A stretch of 64,000 nt of DNA from an uncultured Pelagibacteraceae bacterium (lineage in GTDB: Bacteria > Pseudomonadota > Alphaproteobacteria > Pelagibacterales > Pelagibacteraceae). The notes beneath the pieces were generated by a model. It searched no databases. It saw only the letters and a program-made list of their open reading frames with translations, and had not been told where the DNA came from. The stretch covers positions 1 through 64,000 of the forward strand of contig CABZSV010000001.1 in NCBI GenBank assembly GCA_902528575.1, read 5' to 3'. A program made the position numbers and the translations under genes. This document shows positions 1 through 7,874 of the stretch, piece after piece (the stretch's first letter is position 1; every line of letters starts with the position of its first letter).

Positions 1-1230
1 TTCATTTGCTAAAAATTCAGAAGTTTTATCAATTAATTCTTCGTAGTTTAAAGTTTTAAAATTAGCACCTGCTGCTTGTAGTTCTCTTTCAATTTCCTCT
101 TGATTATATTCGGTTCCTAAATATGAACCCATCATGCTATCGTTTAAATTTATTGATCTTTTATTACCTTGATCAATATGCCATAGTGCTAAAGCTGCAC
201 CTAAAGAACCCCCTGCATCACCAGCTGCTGGCTGAATCCAAATATTATCAAAAATTTTTTCTTTAAGAATTTTTCCATTGGCAACACAATTTAAAGCTAC
301 ACCACCAGCTAAACATAAATTTCTAATCCCAAATTCTTTTCTAATAGATTTTGCCAAATTAATCATGATGTCTTCAGTAACCTTTTGAATTGATGCTGCA
401 ATATCCATATGAAATTGAGTTATATCTTCATTTTGAGGATTGCGAGGTTTTTGTCCAAATAAATTATTAAATTTTTCATTTGTCATTGTGAGTCCAGTTG
501 CATAATTAAAATATTTTTGATCAAGTCTAAAAGTTCCATCATCTTTTAGATCTAATAATTTTTTTATTTTATCCTCATAAATAGGATTTCCATAAGGAGC
601 TAAACCCATTAGCTTATATTCACCACTATTAACTTTAAAGCCTGTATAATAAGTAAATGCTGAATAAAGTAATCCAAGTGAATGTGGGAAATGAATTTCT
701 TTTTTGATTTCTAGGTTATGATCTTTTCCTATTGCGACTGTGGTACTTGCCCATTCACCCACACCATCAGCTGTTAAAACAACTGCTTCATCAAAAGGTG
801 ATGGAAAAAAAGCACTTGCAGCGTGACTTAAATGGTGATCTGAAAAAAAAATATTTTCATCAGATTTATAATTTTCATCGTGTTTTTTAAGTTTATTAAA
901 TAAAAGATTTTTTTGAAAAAGCTTTTCTTTGATCCATATAGGCATAGCCTTTGCAAAAGAAACAAAACCTTTAGGTGCAAATGCCACATATGTTTCTAGC
1001 AATCTCTCAAATTTTAAAAATGGTTTTTCAAAAAAAACAATTTGGTCAACTTCACTTAATTTTAAGTTTGCATATTTTAAAACAAAATTAATTGCATTTT
1101 GTGGATAATCTGGATCGTGTTTTTTTCTAGTAAATCTCTCTTCTTGTGCTGCAGCAACTATTCTCCCATCTACTAAAATACATGCTGCGCTATCATGGTA
1201 GAATGCTGAAATGCCTAAAATTGAACTCAC
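1..1230 (-). CDS. Carbamoyltransferase, NodU/CmcH (SxtI-like) family, 3' end cut by the window
   Basis: About 410 codons are visible and the C-terminus lies beyond base 1. The gene starts at a GTG: an in-frame TAG lies ten codons upstream and no ATG lies between. The N-terminus reads VSSILGISAFYHDSAA, the classic opening of NodU/CmcH/TobZ carbamoyltransferases. Residues 131-137 are DHHLSHA (metal/nucleotide site) and 154-160 ADGVGEW. A glycine-rich LAGGVALNCVANGK follows in the ASKHA-like part. The family transfers carbamoyl from carbamoyl phosphate to a hydroxyl of a sugar or natural product; the acceptor here is unknown. It is the last visible member of a minus-strand run xsc, SxtJ-like, DUF5989, carbamoyltransferase. 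Family assignment is firm and substrate is open. Confidence 0.9.
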   Translation of the reverse strand, partial: MSSILGISAFYHDSAACILVDGRIVAAAQEERFTRKKHDPDYPQNAINFVLKYANLKLSEVDQIVFFEKPFLKFERLLETYVAFAPKGFVSFAKAMPIWIKEKLFQKNLLFNKLKKHDENYKSDENIFFSDHHLSHAASAFFPSPFDEAVVLTADGVGEWASTTVAIGKDHNLEIKKEIHFPHSLGLLYSAFTYYTGFKVNSGEYKLMGLAPYGNPIYEDKIKKLLDLKDDGTFRLDQKYFNYATGLTMTNEKFNNLFGQKPRNPQNEDITQFHMDIAASIQKVTEDIMINLAKSIRKEFGIRNLCLAGGVALNCVANGKILKEKIFDNIWIQPAAGDAGGSLGAALALWHIDQGNKRSINLNDSMMGSYLGTEYNQEEIERELQAAGANFKTLNYEELIDKTSEFLANE

Positions 1231-1231
1231 T

Positions 1232-1381
1232 TTAAAAAATTGTGTATATAAATGGAGCTACAGCTGAACCTTGAGTTAACACAATTAAACCACCAAATAA
1301 AACTAAAACAATTATAATTGGTAAAAGCCAGTATTTTTTTCTTACTTTTAAAAATTCCCAAAATTCTTTAATAAAACTCAT
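1232..1381 (-). CDS. DUF5989 family small membrane protein (SxtK-like)
   Basis: This 49-residue protein starts MSFIKEFWEFLKVRKKYW, runs into a hydrophobic helix (LLPIIIVLVLFGGLIVL, about 20-36) and ends TQGSAVAPFIYTIF. That pattern matches the DUF5989 family, which is known next to carbamoyltransferases and SxtJ proteins, as in saxitoxin clusters. Its stop codon is one base before the GTG of the carbamoyltransferase and its ATG is one base after the stop of the SxtJ-like gene, so all three are almost certainly co-translated. The role is unknown; it may hold the carbamoyltransferase at the membrane (inference). Confidence 0.85.
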   Translation of the reverse strand: MSFIKEFWEFLKVRKKYWLLPIIIVLVLFGGLIVLTQGSAVAPFIYTIF

Positions 1382-1382
1382 A

Positions 1383-1766
1383 TTAAAATTGGTTTTTCAT
1401 TCTACTTTTTGGACCATTTTTTTCAATCCAATAAGATTGGTTTTTATTATATTTTAAATTCAATAAATCTTTTCCAAATATCCTCATTATTAAACCTATT
1501 GGAGTTACAACAAGGAAAAATATTATTCCCATAATCAATGGAGATATTATTTTACTAAGAAATATCCCAAACTTAAACCAAAGTTTATTTAGAGGGGTTA
1601 AAATTTTAGAGTTTAATAAGCCTAAGACTAGGAAAATTAAAGAAATTATTGCTAACCAAACTCTTATTTCTCCACTATAGCTTAAGGGGTATAAAGCAAT
1701 AAGCAAAAAAACTATAAAAAAAACAATTCCAAAACTACGATTAGAACTTATTTTTATATCATCCAT
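1383..1766 (-). CDS. SxtJ-like membrane protein
   Basis: This 127-residue integral membrane protein has three predicted hydrophobic segments (about 11-30, 36-52 and 70-93) and a basic C-terminal tail that includes YWIEKNGPKSRMKNQF. The conserved stretch with TPIGLIMRIFGKDLLNLK is typical of the SxtJ family, whose biochemical role is not established. Its start overlaps the end of xsc by eight bases and its stop is one base from the DUF5989 start. This places it as the link between the sulfonate enzyme and the carbamoyltransferase cassette. Recognition rests on the motif together with the conserved gene order SxtJ-DUF5989-carbamoyltransferase. Confidence 0.8.
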   Translation of the reverse strand: MDDIKISSNRSFGIVFFIVFLLIALYPLSYSGEIRVWLAIISLIFLVLGLLNSKILTPLNKLWFKFGIFLSKIISPLIMGIIFFLVVTPIGLIMRIFGKDLLNLKYNKNQSYWIEKNGPKSRMKNQF

Positions 1767-3543
1767 TTAAAGATTTTTGAGGCTTCATGTCTTCTTTGTT
1801 TATGCCTGCAACTTTAACAGGTTTTTTCATTGCATCTCTTCTAAATGGTTCCCCAAGCTCTTGATTAAGAATTACTTCAATAAATGTTGTAATTCCTTTC
1901 TTTTGATCTTCACAGGATTGTTTGATTGCATTTGTGGTTTCTTCCATTGTTCTAACTGTTACACCTTTTAAACCACAGGCATCAGCAACTTTTGCATAAC
2001 TTAATTCTGGATCTAACTCTGTGCCAACAAAATTATTATCAAACCAAAGTGTTGTATTTCTTTTTTCTGCTCCCCATTGATAATTTCTAAAAATAACCAT
2101 TGTTATTGCAGGCCACTCTTCTCTTGCACATGAACTCATCTCATTCATGCTTATTCCAAAAGCACCATCACCAGCAAATCCAATAACAGGAGTATCCGGA
2201 CAACCGATTTTTGCTCCCAATATTGATGGGAATCCGTAACCACAAGGACCAAATAAACCTGGTGCTAAATATTTTCTTGGCTTTTCAAAAGTAGGATAAG
2301 CATTTCCTATCGCGCAGTTATTGCCAATATCACTTGATATAATTACATCATCAGGCATTCCTGCTTGAATTGCTCTCCAAGCTTGTCTTGGTGACATTCT
2401 ATCTGCGTCTCTTTCTCTAGCTTCTTTATTCCAAACTGTTCCTTCATCATCATCTTCATGATCTAAACTTGAAAGTTTTTGGAGCCAAGCTGATTTAGTT
2501 TGATGAATTAAATCTTTTCTAGCCTGTCTATCAGTATCACCAGCGTTTGAAGATAATTTTTCTAAAATTTGTTCAGCAACTAATTTTGCATCACCACTTA
2601 TTCCTACAGTAACTTTTTTAGTCAAACCTATTCTGTCAGGATTAATATCAACTTGAATAATACTTGCATTTTTTGGCCAATAATCAATTCCATAACCAGG
2701 TAAAGTAGAAAATGGATTTAATCTAGTTCCCAAAGCTAAAACTACGTCAGCTTTTGAAATTAATTCCATTGCAGCTTTTGATCCATTGTAACCTAAAGGA
2801 CCAACAGCTAAAGGATGGCTTCCTGGGAAACTATCATTATGTTGGTAACCTGAACAAACAGGTGAATCTAATTTTTCTGCAAGTTTTTTTGTAGCTTCTA
2901 TAGCTCCCCCAATAACAACACCTGCTCCAGATAATATTACTGGAAACTTCGCTTTAGATAGTAAGTCAGCTGCTTTAGTTACAGCATCATTTCCTCCCCC
3001 TTGTCTTTCAAGTCTTACAATCGGAGGAAGATCAATATCGATTACTTGGCACCAATAATCTCTTGGAACATTAATTTGTGCTGGTGCTGATCCTCTTATA
3101 GCTTTTTCTATAACTCTATTTAGTACTTCAGCCATTCTTGATGGGTCTCTTACTTCTTCTTGATAACAAACCATGTCTTTAAATAAATTCATTTGCTCTA
3201 CTTCTTGAAATCCACCTTGCCCCATTGTCTTGTTCGCTGCTTGCGGTGTAACTAATAAAAGAGGAGTATGATTCCAATAAGCTGTTTTGATTGGTGTAAC
3301 TAATCCAGTAATTCCAGGTCCGTTTTGAGCAATAACCATTGACATTTTACCAGTAGCTCGTGTGTAACCATCAGCAATTAAACCACCATTTGTTTCATGA
3401 GCGACATCCCAGAAAGTAATACCTGCATCTGGAAAAATATCTGAAATTGGCATAAAGGCTGAACCGATAATTCCAAACGCATGTTCAATACCGTGCATTT
3501 GTAAAACTTTTACAAAAGCTTCTTCTGTTGTCATTTTTGTCAT
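1759..3543 (-). CDS. xsc: Sulfoacetaldehyde acetyltransferase (Xsc)
   Basis: This 594-residue ThDP-dependent enzyme converts sulfoacetaldehyde plus phosphate to acetyl phosphate and sulfite, the step at which taurine, isethionate and other C2 sulfonates lose their sulfur. Glu50 in VAHETNGG is the expected ThDP-activating glutamate. The ThDP/Mg motif begins with GDGAF at 458-462 and closes near Asn487. Motifs such as NGPGITG (74-80) and the length fit Xsc rather than acetolactate synthase or oxalyl-CoA decarboxylase. The start at 3543 is supported by GAGAGG about ten bases upstream; an ATG three codons later is the alternative. It is divergent from suyAB across a 111-base gap. No taurine or isethionate dehydrogenase feeding it lies in this window. 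Confidence 0.92.
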   Translation of the reverse strand: MTKMTTEEAFVKVLQMHGIEHAFGIIGSAFMPISDIFPDAGITFWDVAHETNGGLIADGYTRATGKMSMVIAQNGPGITGLVTPIKTAYWNHTPLLLVTPQAANKTMGQGGFQEVEQMNLFKDMVCYQEEVRDPSRMAEVLNRVIEKAIRGSAPAQINVPRDYWCQVIDIDLPPIVRLERQGGGNDAVTKAADLLSKAKFPVILSGAGVVIGGAIEATKKLAEKLDSPVCSGYQHNDSFPGSHPLAVGPLGYNGSKAAMELISKADVVLALGTRLNPFSTLPGYGIDYWPKNASIIQVDINPDRIGLTKKVTVGISGDAKLVAEQILEKLSSNAGDTDRQARKDLIHQTKSAWLQKLSSLDHEDDDEGTVWNKEARERDADRMSPRQAWRAIQAGMPDDVIISSDIGNNCAIGNAYPTFEKPRKYLAPGLFGPCGYGFPSILGAKIGCPDTPVIGFAGDGAFGISMNEMSSCAREEWPAITMVIFRNYQWGAEKRNTTLWFDNNFVGTELDPELSYAKVADACGLKGVTVRTMEETTNAIKQSCEDQKKGITTFIEVILNQELGEPFRRDAMKKPVKVAGINKEDMKPQKSLNG

Positions 3544-3654
3544 AAAAATAGAACCTCTCTAAAGTATAATTATACTATTTATAAAATTCGTTTGTTAATT
3601 TGTGCGATTAATATATAAGTTTTTACGAATTTCAAACAAACAAATCGACACGAT
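3544..3654. promoter_or_regulatory. Divergent xsc/suyA control region with inverted repeat
   Basis: This 111-base AT-rich gap must hold the promoters for both xsc and suyAB. An inverted repeat AAATTCGT (3584-3591) / ACGAATTT (3625-3632) is flanked by a second partial pair, GTTTGTT and AACAAAC, so the two halves are near-mirror images centred around 3608. The self-complementary TATAATTATA near 3565-3574 could supply a -10 element for either strand. The xsc side has a GAGAGG ribosome-binding site; the suyA side has none that is obvious. An operator for a sulfonate-responsive regulator is plausible, but no regulator gene is adjacent. Confidence 0.4.
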
Positions 3655-3939
3655 ATGGCAACAGATATAATCATACATGATAAAAAAGACAACGTAGGAG
3701 TAGTTGTTATTGAAAAAATCACTCCTAAACAAGACTGTGCTTGCTGGATAATGGAAGACGACAGTTCAACAAATATTCAATCCGTAGATGAAATACCTTT
3801 AGGTCATAAAATTGCAATGGTTGACCTTAAAGAGGGCGATACTATTTTAAAGTATGGTCACGATATTGGTAAAGTTGTTAAATCAATCAATAAAGGTGAG
3901 CATGTGCATGTTCACAATGTAAAAACAAAAAAGTGGTAA
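3655..3939 (+). CDS. suyA: Sulfolactate sulfo-lyase small subunit (SuyA)
   Basis: This 94-residue SAF-domain protein matches the N-terminal module of the UxaA/altronate dehydratase family. It ends with [10 protein letters not shown] (81-90), the signature loop of the small subunit. With SuyB it would cleave (R)-3-sulfolactate to pyruvate and sulfite. The start at 3655 lacks a clear Shine-Dalgarno sequence, so translation may be leaderless or weakly initiated. It lies four bases before suyB. A plain altronate or galactarate dehydratase subunit is the alternative, but the neighbouring xsc, sulfur exporters and apr genes favour sulfolactate. Confidence 0.85.
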   Translation: MATDIIIHDKKDNVGVVVIEKITPKQDCACWIMEDDSSTNIQSVDEIPLGHKIAMVDLKEGDTILKYGHDIGKVVKSINKGEHVHVHNVKTKKW

Positions 3940-3943
3940 TAGT

Positions 3944-5110
3944 ATGGAAATACCAAAGAGCTTTTTAGGTTATAAAAGAGAAAACGGCAGAGCCGGAACA
4001 AGAAATCATGTAATTATTTTGCCAGTTGATGATATTTCGAACGCATGTGCAGAGGCAGTTGCAAATAACATTAAAGGCACAATCGCTCTTCCTCATTCTT
4101 ACGGAAGACTTCAGTTTGGTGCAGATTTAGAACTTCATTTTAGAACAATGATTGGAACTGGATGTAATCCAAACGTTGCAGCAGTAATTGTTATTGGTAT
4201 TGAACCGAAATGGACAAAAAAAATTGTAGATGGAATTGCTAAAACTGGAAAACCTGTTGAGGGATTTCATATTGAACGCACAGGTGACATTGGTACGACA
4301 ATGAAAGCATCAAAAAAAGCACAAGAATTTGTGATGTGGGCTTCAGAAAAACAAAGAGAAGAGTGTCCTTTGAGTGATTTATGGATTTCAGTTAAGTGTG
4401 GTGAGTCTGATACTACTTCAGGACTGGCTGCAAACCCAACTGTTGGAAACTTAATGGACAAACTTGAGCCATTAGGTGTTCACTTGTGTTTTGGTGAAAC
4501 ATCTGAATTAACAGGTGCAGAACAAGTTTGTGCAACTAGAGGAGCTACAAAAGAAGCATCTGAAAAATTTATGAAAACCTGGAGCTCTTATAATGATTTT
4601 ATTTTAAAAGAAGCAACGGATGATCTCTCTGAAAGTCAACCAACAGCTGGAAATATTGCTGGGGGACTAACAACAATTGAAGAAAAAGCTTTTGGTAATT
4701 TTCAAAAAATTGGAAATTGTAAATTTATTGATGTTCTTGAACCAGCTGAAGAACCAACTAAAGGAAAAGGTTTATATTTTATGGACACATCATCTGCTGC
4801 TGCAGAATGTGTTACACTTCAAGCTGCTGCTGGTTTTAATATTCATTTATTTCCAACTGGACAAGGTAATATCGTTGGAAATCCAATTGAACCTGTTATT
4901 AAATTAACAGCTAATCCATTAACTGTAAAAGGTATGGGAGAGCATATTGATTGTGATGTTTCAAAAATTCTTTCAAGAGAAATGAATTTATCTGAAGCAG
5001 GTGATGAATTAATTAAAACTACACTAAGAGTAGCAAACGGTAGATTAACTTGTGCTGAAGCTTTGGGTCATAAAGAATTTGTTATGACTAAACTTTACAG
5101 AAGTGCTTAA
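3944..5110 (+). CDS. suyB: Sulfolactate sulfo-lyase large subunit (SuyB)
   Basis: This 388-residue UxaA-type catalytic subunit starts [20 protein letters not shown]; GYxRxxGRxGTRN is the standard opening of the UxaA/GarD/SuyB family. Cysteine-containing motifs follow, such as [17 protein letters not shown], which carries the conserved Cys and Ser of the iron-dependent lyase site. The length suits the split SuyA/SuyB form in which the SAF domain is a separate protein. It is co-transcribed with suyA and followed 16 bases later by the YeiH-type exporter. Product: pyruvate plus sulfite. Substrate specificity is inferred from context, because family members acting on sugar acids look similar. Confidence 0.86.
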   Translation: MEIPKSFLGYKRENGRAGTRNHVIILPVDDISNACAEAVANNIKGTIALPHSYGRLQFGADLELHFRTMIGTGCNPNVAAVIVIGIEPKWTKKIVDGIAKTGKPVEGFHIERTGDIGTTMKASKKAQEFVMWASEKQREECPLSDLWISVKCGESDTTSGLAANPTVGNLMDKLEPLGVHLCFGETSELTGAEQVCATRGATKEASEKFMKTWSSYNDFILKEATDDLSESQPTAGNIAGGLTTIEEKAFGNFQKIGNCKFIDVLEPAEEPTKGKGLYFMDTSSAAAECVTLQAAAGFNIHLFPTGQGNIVGNPIEPVIKLTANPLTVKGMGEHIDCDVSKILSREMNLSEAGDELIKTTLRVANGRLTCAEALGHKEFVMTKLYRSA

Positions 5111-5126
5111 TTAACTTTAGTCTTTC

Positions 5127-6194
5127 ATGAGATTTAAAAAATACCTGGTTGTATTACCAGGTATTATATTGGCATTTGTTCTTTACACTTTATCTCAAGG
5201 TTTCAATAATATTATTGGTATTGAGCTATTAGGCTATGAAAAAAGCCCAATATCTACAGCAATGATTGCTATTTTGTTGGGTATGTTTTTTGGAAATTTT
5301 TTTCAAATTAGAGAAAGTTTTTTAAGAGGATTAGATTTTACACAAAAATATATTCTTAAACTAGGTATTATTTGCTTAGGTATTCAATTAAAGCCATTTG
5401 AATTTTTAGAATTTGGGGCAATAGCAATTCCATTAATTATAATCTGTATAATTAGTGTGTTAATTGTAATCAAACTTCTAATTAAAAAATTAAAAATTCC
5501 AACAAGAATGGCTTACTTAATATCAATAGGCAGTACTGTCTGTGGTACTACTGCAATAATGGCTACCGCTCCAGTTATTGGAGCAAAAAAAAATGAGGTA
5601 TCATATGCAATTGCTAATATTACATTGTTTGGATTACTTTCGATGCTTATTTATCCCTATTTTGCTAATTTTTATTTCGAAAGTGAGCCTTTATTAATTG
5701 GATTGTTTTTAGGAACTTCTATCCATGAAACCTCTCAAGTTGCAGCTGCAGGATTGATTTATGACCAGCAATTTAACAGTCCTGAAACTTTAAACATTGC
5801 AACAGTCACGAAATTAATAAGGAATACCTTTCTAATTATTATGATCCCTTTATTTGCATTTCTTTACAATCGAGGAAAAACCACAGAAAAGAAATACTCA
5901 ATAATAGATATTTTTCCTTATTTTGTATTAGGATTTGTAGCAATGATAATAATTAGAAATTTAGGTGATCTAATGTACTCAAATAATTACAAATGGTTGG
6001 TTACAATTGAGGGTATTAAATTGTCCTCAAAAATATTTTTAACAATGGCGATGGCAGCAATAGGTCTTTCTACCAACTTAAAAGAAATTAAAAACATGGG
6101 TTACAAACCTTTTGTTGTTGGTTTTATAGGTATGGCAACTGTTGGCTTAGTTTGTATTACAACTATCGAATTATATCTAAATTATTTTAATTAA
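5127..6194 (+). CDS. YeiH/UPF0324 family membrane protein, putative sulfur-oxyanion exporter
   Basis: This 355-residue polytopic inner-membrane protein has about ten hydrophobic segments. The motif SIGSTVCGTTAIMATAPVIGA, the SIHETSQVAAAG stretch and a final AMAAIGLSTNLKEIKNMG are hallmarks of the YeiH/UPF0324 family. Members are often annotated as putative sulfate exporters and commonly sit beside sulfonate degradation genes. Here the gene follows suyB by 16 bases, so it probably removes the sulfite or sulfate released by Xsc and SuyAB. Its stop overlaps the stop of the convergent TauE/SafE gene by four bases. Transport direction and substrate are inferred. Confidence 0.82.
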   Translation: MRFKKYLVVLPGIILAFVLYTLSQGFNNIIGIELLGYEKSPISTAMIAILLGMFFGNFFQIRESFLRGLDFTQKYILKLGIICLGIQLKPFEFLEFGAIAIPLIIICIISVLIVIKLLIKKLKIPTRMAYLISIGSTVCGTTAIMATAPVIGAKKNEVSYAIANITLFGLLSMLIYPYFANFYFESEPLLIGLFLGTSIHETSQVAAAGLIYDQQFNSPETLNIATVTKLIRNTFLIIMIPLFAFLYNRGKTTEKKYSIIDIFPYFVLGFVAMIIIRNLGDLMYSNNYKWLVTIEGIKLSSKIFLTMAMAAIGLSTNLKEIKNMGYKPFVVGFIGMATVGLVCITTIELYLNYFN

Positions 6195-7270
6195 GATTTA
6201 ACTAATAATTTTTTTCTAAAGTTTGAGATAAATCGTCTTATAAAAGCTGCTCCAACACCTAAAATAATTGCAAACATAATAGTGAATAGTCCATAAAAGA
6301 AAGGCATCTCTTGAGAAAATTCAATTATAAATTGAGAAAAGAAGTTTAAATCTGAGCTAGTTGCTTTTGTATTACCATTAATAATCTGATCTGCGAAAAA
6401 TGTATCGTATGCTATCGCTATACCTACTATCAGTAACAAAATTGCTAATAAGGCTCTTAAACCAGAACTATCGATTCTTTCTCCTAATTTTTGCCCAACT
6501 TGAACTCCTATTATAGATCCTACAACCAACATAAGAACTAGAAATAAATCTATAGATCCATAATTAAATGAATGAAGAAAAGTAACAACTACACTCACAA
6601 AAATTGTTACAAACAAAGATGTACCAGGAACTAATTTAGTAGGCATTTTAATTATATAAATCATTGCAGGAACTAAAATAAAAGCACCTCCGATTCCCAT
6701 AATGGCTGCAATAAATCCAACTAATAGACCAATTATAATTGGTGTAAAAATACTCTCATATAATTTTGACTTTGGAAATCTCATTCTTAACGGAAGACCA
6801 TGTATCCAATAATGAACATGTAATTTTTTTTTAACTACAACGTTTCTTTTTGCTTTATCTATTTCACCTAAACTTTCAACTAACATTAAAGTTCCGATTA
6901 TTGCTAATATATACATATATGCGAGAGAGATAACTGTATCAATTTTTCCAATACCTTTAAAATAAGTAAAAGTGTAAATTCCTAAAGAAGTTCCAACTAC
7001 ACCTCCAATAACGATCATTGAACCCATTTTATAATCTAAAGTATTTTTTAAATAATGCGTGGTAGATCCAGAAACTGAAGTAGCTAAAATATTATTTGCT
7101 TCATTAGCAACTGCGTATGCAGGAGGTATTCCTAAAAAAATTAGAAAAGGTGTCATCAAAAACCCACCACCAACACCAAATAAACCTGATAGCACTCCAA
7201 CAATTGCACTTAATAAAAGTATCTCGATAGGGTTAACAAAAACTTGAGCTATCGGTAAAAATACTTCCAT
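6191..7270 (-). CDS. TauE/SafE (TSUP) family permease, probable sulfite exporter
   Basis: This 359-residue membrane protein has the duplicated TSUP architecture. The first repeat has GVLSGLFGVGGGFLMTPFL near residues 24-42; the second has VGFIAAIMGIGGAFILVPAM in the middle. A cytoplasmic loop rich in Lys/Arg separates them (about 135-165) and the C-terminus carries two more hydrophobic segments. TauE/SafE members export sulfite, sulfoacetate or related anions. The position between the sulfonate lyases and the apr operon supports sulfite export. A second, shorter TSUP protein is encoded at 33865-34611. Confidence 0.85.
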   Translation of the reverse strand: MEVFLPIAQVFVNPIEILLLSAIVGVLSGLFGVGGGFLMTPFLIFLGIPPAYAVANEANNILATSVSGSTTHYLKNTLDYKMGSMIVIGGVVGTSLGIYTFTYFKGIGKIDTVISLAYMYILAIIGTLMLVESLGEIDKAKRNVVVKKKLHVHYWIHGLPLRMRFPKSKLYESIFTPIIIGLLVGFIAAIMGIGGAFILVPAMIYIIKMPTKLVPGTSLFVTIFVSVVVTFLHSFNYGSIDLFLVLMLVVGSIIGVQVGQKLGERIDSSGLRALLAILLLIVGIAIAYDTFFADQIINGNTKATSSDLNFFSQFIIEFSQEMPFFYGLFTIMFAIILGVGAAFIRRFISNFRKKLLVKS

Positions 7271-7299
7271 AAAAAATTTAAAAGTTGTTAAAAAACAAC

Positions 7300-7434
7300 T
7301 TAGTTAAAAGTAATAAAAGTTCCAACTAAAATCACTCCCCAGTAAGCTGTTAAGCTTGCTATAATTCCTGCCTTAATAAATGTAGTTTTAAAATTTAAGA
7401 GTTTGTTTATAATTTTTACGTTAGAAAGTAACAT
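7300..7434 (-). CDS. Small single-span membrane protein, function unknown
   Basis: A 44-codon reading frame starts at ATG 7434 (MLLSNVKIINKLLNFK) and ends with one hydrophobic helix containing AGIIASLTAYWGVILVGTFI. An in-frame GTG at 7455 would lengthen it to 51 residues. It fills most of the otherwise empty 232 bases between the TSUP gene and the apr-linked unknown gene, on the same strand as both. Basic residues before the helix suggest an N-in orientation. I recognise no family. The amphipathic-then-hydrophobic layout and position make a real gene plausible, but a chance frame is possible in AT-rich DNA. Confidence 0.45.
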   Translation of the reverse strand: MLLSNVKIINKLLNFKTTFIKAGIIASLTAYWGVILVGTFITFN

Positions 7435-7502
7435 TAAATTCGTCAATACACCCACAACATAATTTGTCAAACAATTATTTATTGTTAAGCAATTTTTTTT
7501 GT

Positions 7503-7853
7503 CTAATAGATGGTAGCCCCAAAAACCTTAACCGCATCGTCTTCTACACCTAAGACCAATCTCCCAAGAAACTCTCCTGGGATCTCTTTATTTGTCTGCT
7601 TAATCAGAACAGTTATGTGATCACCTCTTCTAAGGCAACCGAAAGGTTCAAAAGTCTCTTTAAGATTAGTGATTAGCTTATTATTAGCCCACTGTTTACC
7701 AAGTTCTACTTCGTTAGCGCCAAAAAGCATTTGGGTAGAGAAATCTCTAGTAAATCCACCATAATCTTTTAGATTAGATGATTTAACCAAGTTATCCCAA
7801 ATAGGTTTGGCTAATTCATATATTTCATCATCTGATTTAGATAAAATATCCAT
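7503..7853 (-). CDS. Conserved-looking small protein downstream of aprA, function unknown
   Basis: This 116-residue soluble protein begins MDILSKSDDEIYELAKPIWD and ends VEDDAVKVFGATIY. It has no signal peptide, no membrane segment and no cysteine pair; one Cys sits in PFGCLRRGDHI. Base use resembles the apr genes (fewer Lys/Asn codons than the average gene here), which suggests a well-expressed protein. It starts 21 bases after aprA ends, as the last gene of the aprM-aprB-aprA run, so a role in sulfite oxidation or in maturing or partnering the reductase is likely by association only. I do not recognise the family. Confidence 0.8.
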   Translation of the reverse strand: MDILSKSDDEIYELAKPIWDNLVKSSNLKDYGGFTRDFSTQMLFGANEVELGKQWANNKLITNLKETFEPFGCLRRGDHITVLIKQTNKEIPGEFLGRLVLGVEDDAVKVFGATIY

Positions 7854-7874
7854 TTAATTTAATTAAATTATCTT

